A stretch of 64,000 nucleotides of DNA, taken from the NCBI RefSeq assembly GCF_035046505.1, contig NC_089821.1, forward strand, positions 178,964,031-179,028,030, given 5' to 3'. Below the pieces are notes generated by a model. The model ran no database searches and was not told the DNA's origin. It saw nothing but the letters and a program-made list of their open reading frames with translations. Below are positions 56,830-64,000 of this stretch, piece after piece. The position numbers and the translations under genes were made by a program. This DNA comes from Tiliqua scincoides (taxonomy: Eukaryota > Chordata > Lepidosauria > Squamata > Scincidae). Within the stretch, counting starts at the first letter, position 1; each line of letters begins with the position of its first letter.

Positions 56830-57191
56830 CAGTGGTTCCCAATGTTCTACTTGGACTTTGGGAAGCCTGCAACCCCCTCTGCAGCCCTTCCCAAAGCTTC
56901 AAAGTTGTGGGGGGAAAAAGAAAGAACATTTCTGGTTTTGCAATGAAAACAGGAAATGTTTTTTCCCCTTTTTTTACAGGACTTTGAAGCCTCAGGGAGG
57001 GCTACAGAGGGGGTTGCGGGCTCCCCAGACCCTCTGGAGAGCTATAACAACCCCCTGGTAAGTTGGAAAAACCCTCCCCAAACTGGCAGCAGCACCATCG
57101 TCTTGATTGTGCTGCTGCCAATTTCTGGCCCCTTTCCAGCCCTTTTCCATTTCCCCTGGTGGGTCATGACTTATCAGTTTGGGAGCCACTG
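56830..57191. mobile_element. hAT-type non-autonomous element
   Basis: The left CAGTGGTTCCCAATG and right AGTTTGGGAGCCACTG are inverted. Flanks ATCTAAAT and CTCCAGAT match at only 5 of 8. The interior resembles 17146-17518 in part (CTGCAACCC-CTCTGCAGCCC). Confidence 0.7.
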
Positions 57192-57517
57192 CTCCAGATA
57201 CTTATTGGTACTTTTAACAGAATGGCAAATGAAGGCTACATTTCACCTACATTTCCATACATTCCTTCAGTCACATATCACCTGCAACTATTCATACTTG
57301 GCTGACTTTCTTTTACAGACACTTTCCTCAAACTATTATAAACTTCATAAAGTAGTTTAGTAATCTCTTTGCTACACAGAGTCCCATTACAATTTCTTAA
57401 TGAGCAAATTTGTTCCCTCTGCTTTAGCTTTCACTTCATTTCGAATTGTCACTGGTTATATATGTTGATTCTTATTTTTGCTGTGGATTATCTTCCTTTC
57501 TTTCCAAGTTGGTAAAC

Positions 57518-57701
57518 TAAGGGCAAAATCCTAACCAACTTTCCAGCACTGACCTAGCCGCAGTGCAGCCCCAAGTAAGGTGACAAACATGCCCTTACCT
57601 TGAGGAGGCCCCATAGACTGCCTCCCCACTGCAGGATGCAGTGCACACCACATTGGCACAGCTATGTCAGTGCTGGAAAGTCAGTTAGGATTGCGCCCCA
57701 A
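57518..57701. mobile_element. palindromic MITE
   Basis: TAAGGGCAAAATCCTAACC on the left; GTTAGGATTGCGCCCCAA on the right. It carries CACTGACCTAGCCGCAGTGC inside. Confidence 0.75.
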
Positions 57702-58196
57702 GGGAATGCATTGATGAATTTTAACAGTTATGTCTGGCACACTCTGGTAAAGATTTTGTACTGTCTCACTTCAGACAAAGCGCTGAAGGAGCTTGAGTTC
57801 CTGAAGTTTACTTCTGTGGAACTCCCTTCAGTGGAATGCTCACAATGGTTGCGATTTGACAAACACAGTCACGATAACAGTCAAATGTATGTGCACACAT
57901 TTCCACTCTTAAACATGCTTTCAAAAATACGTACAAGCAAGGCACTTCAAGGACTCCAGAACAAGCAAAAACACACAAAAATCTAGTTGATTATATCACT
58001 AAACTCAGGCCTCTGTGACAGATACATGTACAATCATGAGGAACACACATATCCAGAATACACTGTATTCACCAGCCTCTGTCACACCTGTCTCTATGCA
58101 AATTCTGCCAGCAGAACATGAGAAGAGCCCTGCTGAATCAGGCCAAAGCTGCTTCCAGCTTCCTGTATCTCACAGTGCCCCACCAGATGCCTCAGG

Positions 58197-59642
58197 CAGG
58201 GCCTCTGAGAGGAATTTTATCAGGGGGTACAAAGTTTCTTTTGGGCCCCTTTCCAGAGCGGGAGGGGGTGAAACAAAGTGGGAGTGGCAATGAGGGTGGG
58301 CGGAATGGGGGCAGAACAGGCAAGTGGAAAGTGGTAACAGTTGGAATAGCCTTTGGAGCCCAGGTCTACCACTCTTCCCAATGCAGAGCAGGGCCTCTGA
58401 GAGGAATTTTATCAGGGGGTACAAAGCTTCTTTTGGGCCCCTTCCCAAAGAGAGAGGGAGTGAAACAGAGTGGAGGGTGGCAATGGATAGTGGACAGAAA
58501 GGGGGCAAAGCAGGCAGGGTGAAAGTGGCAACAGCCACAATAGTCTTTGGAGCCCAGATCTACCAGTCTGCCCAATGCAGAGCTCAGGTTTACATGCCAG
58601 CCCGGTGTTGGCAGCTAGATACAGAAATATGGAAAACCGGCAAAGACACTCCTAAGTCTCTCTAAAAATTTTCAAATAGAGAAAATTATTGCAGGAAATT
58701 AGTATTGTTGTACACACTAGGCTCACACTAGAATGGAAAGTGTCCCGTGTACACCAAAACTGACATCTGCAGTAGCTGCAGTCCATCAGCTGTGTCGATG
58801 AGTTCCTATACACTCCATCATGGTTAGTAGATCCACAAGCCAAAGGGCTTCTGTAGCAGGTCGGTTTCCTCCCAGATGTGACATTGTTAAGGAATATATG
58901 CATTCCTGGGCCTGCTGTGTATGGCCTCCTGGCAGTAGTCGCCGCCATGTGCCCACAGTAATGCCCCCGCTCCCCACATGGGCAGTAAGTCTGGATGAGA
59001 TAGGAAAATATAATATCCCATAAAATTTCTGGGCCCCCTCCTATGGTTCCTGGGCCCCCTTTCTGACCTTGGGCCCAGGTATAAATTACCCCCTTTACCC
59101 CCCTCTCCCAGGCCCTGATGCAGAGCTTAGGTTTACGTGCCTGCCTGGCACTGGCAGCTAGATACAGTAATATGGAAAATCAAACACACTCCTAAGTCTC
59201 TCTAAAATCTTTCAAATATAGAAAATCATTGCAGGAGATTAGTATAATTGTATTTAGGCTCACACTAGAATGGAAAGTGTCCTGTGTACACCAAAACTGA
59301 TTTCTGCAGCAGCTACAATCCTGCAGCTTTGTCGCTGAGCTCCTGTCCACTCCTTTAAAGTAAGTGGATCCATAAGCCAAAGACCTATTGTGGCAGGCCA
59401 GTTTCCTCCCAGATGTGACACTGTTAAAGAATGTATGCATTCCTGAGTATGGTGTGTATGGCTTGTGGCAGTGGTTGCCGCCATGTGCCCCTAGCATTCA
59501 GTGTGGACAGTGAGTCTGGGTGACATTGAAAAATGTAATACCCCGGAAAATTTCTGGGCACCCTCCTTTGGCTCCTGGGCTCCCTTTCCGACCCTGGGCC
59601 CAGGTACAAATTACTCCCTTTACCCCCTTCTCCTAGACCCTG
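58197..59642. mobile_element. outer hAT-like element with perfect 8-bp TSD
   Basis: The left end CAGGGCCTCTGAGAGGAATT and right end CCCTTCTCCTAGACCCTG are inverted relatives. GCCTCAGG stands on both sides (58189-58196 and 59643-59650) with no mismatch. Its own sequence is 58197-58388 plus 59126-59642. It is interrupted by a copy of the same family at 58389-59117. No transposase frame. Confidence 0.9.
58389..59117. mobile_element. inner hAT-like element, same family as its host
   Basis: The ends CAGGGCCTCTGAGAGGAATT and CCCCCTCTCCCAGGCCCTG enclose 729 bases. ATGCAGAG flanks it on both sides (58381-58388 and 59118-59125). The same ATGCAGAG occurs inside the inner copy at the corresponding site near 58575, so the target was a normal part of the host copy. 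Its left 190 bases and right 525 bases each align with the outer copy. Confidence 0.92.
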
Positions 59643-59757
59643 GCCTCAGGGAGCACACAAGACAACAAAATATCTGTATCTTGTTGCCACTCCATTACAC
59701 CTAGCATTCAAAATAACATAATACTACTTTTCACTGACCAAAAACTACAAATCATGA

Positions 59758-59763
59758 TTTAAT
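59758..59763 (-). terminator. FILIP1: candidate poly(A) signal of the regular FILIP1 end
   Basis: ATTAAA on the gene strand, about 555 bases below the FILIP1 stop and just above the CR1/hAT repeat block. Weak evidence. Confidence 0.3.
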
Positions 59764-60318
59764 TTTGATTGCACACTATGGAGCTAGATTCATTTCTCCC
59801 TGACATAACTGAGATGTTGTTTTAGTGAACCCTCAATTAGGTCCAATTTGAACTGAAAGAAAATGTTTTCCAGAACATAGTCTCTGGTACAAAGAGTATC
59901 TGCAAGAGATATTTCCATCCTGCCAATTTCTGTCTTAGAAATCCGAAGTAGAACAGTGCAATTCCTAAAATAAGTTACAATTCAATGATCATTCCCTCCC
60001 CTAACCCCACTACTACTACTACTCTAGCAAACTCTCAGCTTGGTTGCCACTGCTTAATGGAATTATTTAAATAGCAGCCCCATTTTAGAAATAGTTGAAG
60101 AATGCCTGTCTATTTTTAGTGAGATCTCAACATAACAAAGAGGGGGGGAAAGAAGAAATTATTACATTCAATAGGGCAAGACATGCACATATTAGTAGAA
60201 GCAACAGCTTTGGCACACTCTATTAGCATGGGCAAACACAAACCACCAGACAGACAGGGGGCTTATTTCCATGGTAGCAGCAAAACCCGCAGAACATACC
60301 CCCTTATAGCCACTGCCC

Positions 60319-60525
60319 TCAGCCCTTCCCCCCACCAAGGGAGGAAGAGCTATTGGCTGAAGACTTCTTCAGTTCTATTTTCATGGACTGAGTCTCAGCA
60401 CGAGGCTCGAATTTGCTCTGATTTCCTGCTCCTGGGGCTGTCACTACTGGCTTCCCGGCTTTCATACCTTTAGACACAGGGATTCGGGTGGGTGTAGGTC
60501 TCTGGGATGACCCATCATGTCCTGT
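60319..60525 (-). CDS. FILIP1: FILIP1 last coding exon (C terminus)
   Basis: FILIP1 is filamin-A-interacting protein 1, a coiled-coil cytoskeletal protein that binds filamin and promotes its breakdown, slowing neuronal migration; it also acts in muscle. This exon encodes the last 68 residues and TGA, in phase 0: TGHDGSSQRPTPTRIPVSKG, MKAGKPVVTAPGAG, NQSKFEPRAETQSMKIELKK, then a Ser-rich stretch and LGGGKG. The text is nearly the same as the human C terminus as I recall it. The acceptor is TTGCAG just above 60525. The coiled-coil region and the large central exon lie beyond the right edge. The closest alternative, FILIP1L, differs in its C terminus. Confidence 0.95.
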   Translation of the reverse strand, partial: TGHDGSSQRPTPTRIPVSKGMKAGKPVVTAPGAGNQSKFEPRAETQSMKIELKKSSANSSSSLGGGKG

Positions 60526-63194
60526 CTGCAAGGCAAAGAAGAACATCAATGTAATCAAGACAGAGTTTTTGTAAAGTAACTTGTTTCATCTACAACACCT
60601 TCTTTAAATCAAGGGTGGTTGCTGTTTCTCCTTTAGTATATTTAAAACTAAAGCAATGTCATAAGCAGCCAGCAAAAATGCACTAGACTGCTTTAAATAT
60701 TAGGCAACCCTCTTATGCGGAACGGACCAGTGTCATTCTGGTTTCACCATCACTTTTGCACAGGTAACTTAAGACTTTTAAAGAAATACGTCTACAAGTT
60801 TAAGCACTGCAGAAACCATATTTCTTTCCCAAAGGAGAAGAGAAAGATCATCACAACTGGAACATCTGAATGCCAGCTCAAAAGATTTTTCAACAGCCAG
60901 AACAAGCGTTTACAGTAACTTCAAAAGGACAGTCTGTTATTTGCTTTTCCACGTCGAAAGAAGCAGACTTCAAGAAACTTCATCTGGTTAGCAAGGCAAG
61001 TGCTTTCTATCACTACTGAAAAAATGTCAACATAACATGCTGCCAAACTGATCAACATCCTGTACTTCCTGAAATCTTTCCATAGTGCAAGTAAACATAT
61101 AGCAATTAAGTGAAGCAGCTGGAATCTCAGGCATCTCTTAAGTTTCAGTAGCATGTTAATTATTTACTCTGGGTTCCAGCTCTTTAGAGAATTAACAAGC
61201 TACTAACGTAAATGGCACCCAATCCTATGCACTGCTGGTGAACTTAAGTGCTGGGCTCCCAGGCCTCGTCTCAACAACAGATCATGCAGTAATGTTCCTG
61301 GGCTTTACTACCAGAATGCCACTGGAGTGAGGAAATTGCACAAATGGATACATAAAACATTCCTGCACATACAGAAAACTAAACCTGAGGCAGATGGGTG
61401 CAAGCATGTCAGGGAGCAAGCTTGGCTAAATGTAAATGTACACAGGGATTTCATTTTTTCCCTTTCTGTTGGCAATTGTATGCTGGAATGCTCTCGTGCC
61501 TGCAATCCAAGTCTGAAGTTTTCCCACATTCTGGTGTTTATAGTTGCCATGATTGAGGCCTACCACAGTGTTACTGATCAGTGTGTGGGCCCTCTCCCCT
61601 CAAGCTTGGAGAAGCGCAGCCTTCACGGTTTCATGTCAGGAAACATTGTGGGAGGGAGAAAACGTGTGATAAGGTGGTGTGGACAGCAGTAGCACCCTGC
61701 AATTTTCTGCTTTAAAACCATCAAGACTCTGAGGCAAGGAAACCAAGGTCATTTGATAGGAGCAGAGGTGGGTGTCTACGTCCCATCACCTTGCAACAGG
61801 CATCATGGATTTACATCAGCTTCTCACAGGTAGCCATTAAAGGTATGTGTGATTATTCTCAAGGAATATATTTTAGGAAAGCTACCTCAAATCCTGCAAG
61901 AATTGAGTTCTTCTATTCATTTGGATCTGAGCTACACTACAAACTAGTTTCAATTTTATACTACTTTGACATACTGTGCCCAAAGGATTCTGAGAACTGC
62001 AGCTTAGTGAGGCATTGAGCATTTTCCAAGTGATCTCCTACTCCTCTTCCTTAGAACTACAATTCCCAGAATTCCCTGGGGAAAAGGAATGACTGATAAA
62101 ACACTTCATAGCACAAATATGTGCTAAAATAGAGTATATATCACTTACACTCATCAGGATTGCAAGCTGAAGAAAGCAGCTATTTTCTAAATTTCCATAG
62201 CACACCCCTACCTCAACAGATGGTTTGCAACCTTGTTGACACATTTTAAGTTGAGAAGGATAAGCAATTGCCTACATCTGTTAGAATATATCTATGACTC
62301 ACATTAAAACATGTGGATACGATTTTCGGGGCAACAGATGAGACTTGGTAAAAGGGCTAGCTGGTTGCTTTATGCAATCTTACGTGCATCTCTCTCCATT
62401 ATTCCATTTTAATATGCAAAGGTGGCTTTATACCACCTCATAAAGGTCAGTCATCTGGTTCCATTTCCCTGTTGCAAGAGAATACTGTAATAGATTTTCT
62501 GTTCCAAGCTGGAAAATTCTTAGTTTGAAGGAAGCCACCTCTATGAATTATCACTCATCACTGCTTTTGACTCCTGCTGTTCAAAGTATCTTTTACTGAT
62601 TGCTATTAACCACTTTCAGTTGTTTTTTGTTGCATCATGGCTTTTATTATGGTTTTGAGAGCTGCCTTGGGTGATATTTATAGCAGAAGGCAGGATACAA
62701 ATTTCTATGTACGGTACAAAAATGAATAAAGACACTCAGAATGAATAATGAACCATGACAGGTCCTAAGGCAGCTATGGGCTGACTAGAGGCCTGCAAGA
62801 TCAGCTTGGGTTTTTTCCCCTAGAACCTTGAGCTTCACCAAGCAGATCCTAAGTACAAAACAGATTGGGATGGACATACAGTACATTTATCATGAAAGGA
62901 GAAGGTAACTGTGAGCACATTCTTAGCTCAGTAGTTTGTTTTCAGTACTGGAACTGACCTTACAGTCGTTCCCCACTAAAAATCCACTTCTCCCCTCCCT
63001 CAGGGAAAAAAAAAAGTTTTCTGCTTCAGGACTCTGCTTAGAAAGAAAGGGGGAAGCTTTGTTATGCTATCTTAAAAAAAACTGGTAGTCAGAAATTCTT
63101 GCAGTTCGACCACAAATCACTCTGATATCTACCAGCAGATCCTGATCTGCATCCTGCCCATCACCATTTGTAGAATTTAATTCCACCAAGAACA

Positions 63195-63475
63195 AGAGAG
63201 ACCTTGCAGCACATGAAAGACTAATTGGTTTATTGGAGGCATAAACTTTGATGGACTAGAGCCTGCTCCTTCAGAAGATGTGAAGCTTTAGCCTCTGTTG
63301 GAAGATGAACATTTGTTAGTCTGGAACAATTATTGAAAGCATGGATCCTATGAAAGGCAATGAGTAAGAGGAGGTCTGTGGCACTAAGATGCCACCCCAG
63401 AGCTCCCTGGAGGAAGGTAGAATTAAAAAAAATGATGCAGATAAGACAAGCCACATTGGTGGGGAGGGCATTAGA
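63195..63475. repeat. interspersed repeat of unknown class
   Basis: GACCTTGCAGCACATGAAAG, AACTTTGATGGACTAGAGCC and CTTCAGAAGATGTGAAGC form the sauropsid 'aldehyde-like' phrase also related to 56035-56225. No ends or target duplication were defined. Confidence 0.45.
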
Positions 63476-63514
63476 GTACCATTAGAAGCAAGCAAATGTA
63501 TACGATGAGGATCA

Positions 63515-63695
63515 CCATTATGCAGTGGTCAGAGTATAGGACTAAGATTGAAGAAACCTGGGTTCAGATTCCCATGAAGTTCACAGAGTGTCTTTGGGCC
63601 TGTCACAGTCTTTCAGCCTAACCTCCTCACAGGATTATTGTGTGCATAAAATGAACTTCAGAAGAAGAGTGGGATAGAAATGGAACTAACACTAC
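63515..63695 (+). mobile_element. tRNA-derived CORE-SINE (MIR-like)
   Basis: A tRNA-like head with B-box-like GGTTCAGATTCC at about 63561 is followed by a core (GGGCCTGTCACAGTCTTTCA, CCTCCTCACAGGATTATTGT) and an L2-like end (AGAGTGGGATAGAAATGGA). Confidence 0.65.
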
Positions 63696-64000
63696 CAAAG
63701 AAACTATGAACACTATATATTAGATGTTAAATAGGCAATGGCAGAAATTGCCAAGTTGGTGACACAGAAATCTTGTTGGAAGTCAAGACATCTAGTCCTA
63801 TTTGTTCTAGAAACTTCTTCTGACCTTGAAAAGGTTGACATCTAGTGAGGCAATTCAAGGAGGGAAGGGGGAGGTGTCTCTAGAACCCACAATCTACCAG
63901 GCTACACCACTGTACTAACCCACTAGAATGGAAGTAGTTGGGGAAGTAATTCAACACATCCACTGTAAAGTGGTCCAGTCCAGGAACAGTTAGTTTTACA

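Larger units (their letters stand above)
58114..59713 (-). mobile_element. CR1-type LINE 3' end, split by hAT insertions
   Basis: The outer pieces 58114-58196 (GAACATGAGAAGAGCCCTGC, then GAATCAGGCC) and 59643-59713 (GCCTCAGGGAGCACACAAGA, then ACACCTAGCATTC) are one continuous repeat in reverse orientation, divided at GCCTCAGG. A plus-strand relative is at 1608-1850. The CR1 assignment is from memory of the 3' consensus. Confidence 0.65.
47585..60318 (-). other. FILIP1: FILIP1 terminal intron / 3' region
   Basis: If the distal exon is real, this 12.7 kb is the intron between it and the upstream exons, and it includes the regular last exon's 3' UTR near 59760-60318. Repeats are listed separately. 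Stretches 47640-49200, 49450-50900, 52180-54045, 55050-55905 and 57710-58110 show nothing I recognise. Confidence 0.6.
60526..64000 (-). other. FILIP1: FILIP1 intron (right part of window)
   Basis: From the acceptor at 60526 to the window edge I see no further FILIP1 exon. Repeats are at 63195-63475 and 63515-63695. 60530-63190 holds nothing recognisable; a 121-codon plus frame at 61327-61692 has no domain that I know. Confidence 0.75.

Noticed and set aside
58118-58522. Apparent protein with internal repeats (RGILSGGTK twice)
   Set aside because: The repetition comes from the nested hAT copies, not from a coding gene.
61327-61692. 121-codon plus-strand frame in the FILIP1 intron
   Set aside because: No known domain, no splice or promoter context, length expected by chance in 64 kb.
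1-64000. Retroviral, LTR or other virus-like elements
   Set aside because: No LTR pair, no capsid, protease, integrase or envelope-like text was recognised; the reverse transcriptase seen is of LINE-2 type.
1-64000. tRNA, rRNA, CRISPR array or defence-type gene cluster
   Set aside because: Only tRNA-derived SINE heads were seen; no direct-repeat/spacer array and no bacterial-type operon. The window looks like ordinary vertebrate DNA.

Overview
The window is animal nuclear DNA, most likely from a squamate reptile (lizard or snake). The genes are split by long GT-AG introns. The spacers are full of LINE-2 and CR1-type LINE pieces, CORE-SINE/MIR-like SINEs, and many short non-autonomous DNA transposons with target duplications of 3 bp, 8 bp (hAT) or TA (Tigger/mariner). 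This repeat mix and the protein sequences fit a sauropsid. The squamate assignment is inference, and I cannot name the species.

Three protein-coding loci are present, all on the minus strand. COX7A2 (four coding exons, 7505-14195) encodes a complete 83-residue cytochrome c oxidase subunit. TMEM30A/CDC50A (seven coding exons, 20112-37668) encodes a complete 382-residue flippase beta subunit. The 3' end of FILIP1 lies on the right: a certain last coding exon at 60319-60525, and a probable alternative terminal exon with its own 3' UTR at about 46780-47584. Most of FILIP1 lies beyond the right edge. From memory, the order COX7A2-TMEM30A-FILIP1 on one strand matches human chromosome 6q. The three genes share no pathway; the window is a conserved syntenic block, not an operon or gene cluster.

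Layout: 1-7340 is intergenic (LINE-2, hAT and other repeats). 7341-14600 is COX7A2 with a CpG-island promoter. 14600-18000 is intergenic repeats. About 18000-37700 is TMEM30A, with a probable long 3' UTR, a 10.5 kb intron 1 and a CpG-island promoter carrying NRF1-like and ETS motifs. 37950-46780 is intergenic. 46780-64000 is the FILIP1 3' region and introns.

I found no bacterial-type system, no CRISPR array, no rRNA or tRNA gene, and no recognisable retrovirus or LTR element. The most interesting structures are a hAT-like transposon inserted into a copy of its own family, itself sitting in a CR1 fragment; two more transposon-in-transposon nests with readable target duplications; the candidate alternative FILIP1 ending; and unusual sequence in the TMEM30A ectodomain loop and the COX7A2 membrane segment. 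Human comparisons come from memory and were not checked by alignment.
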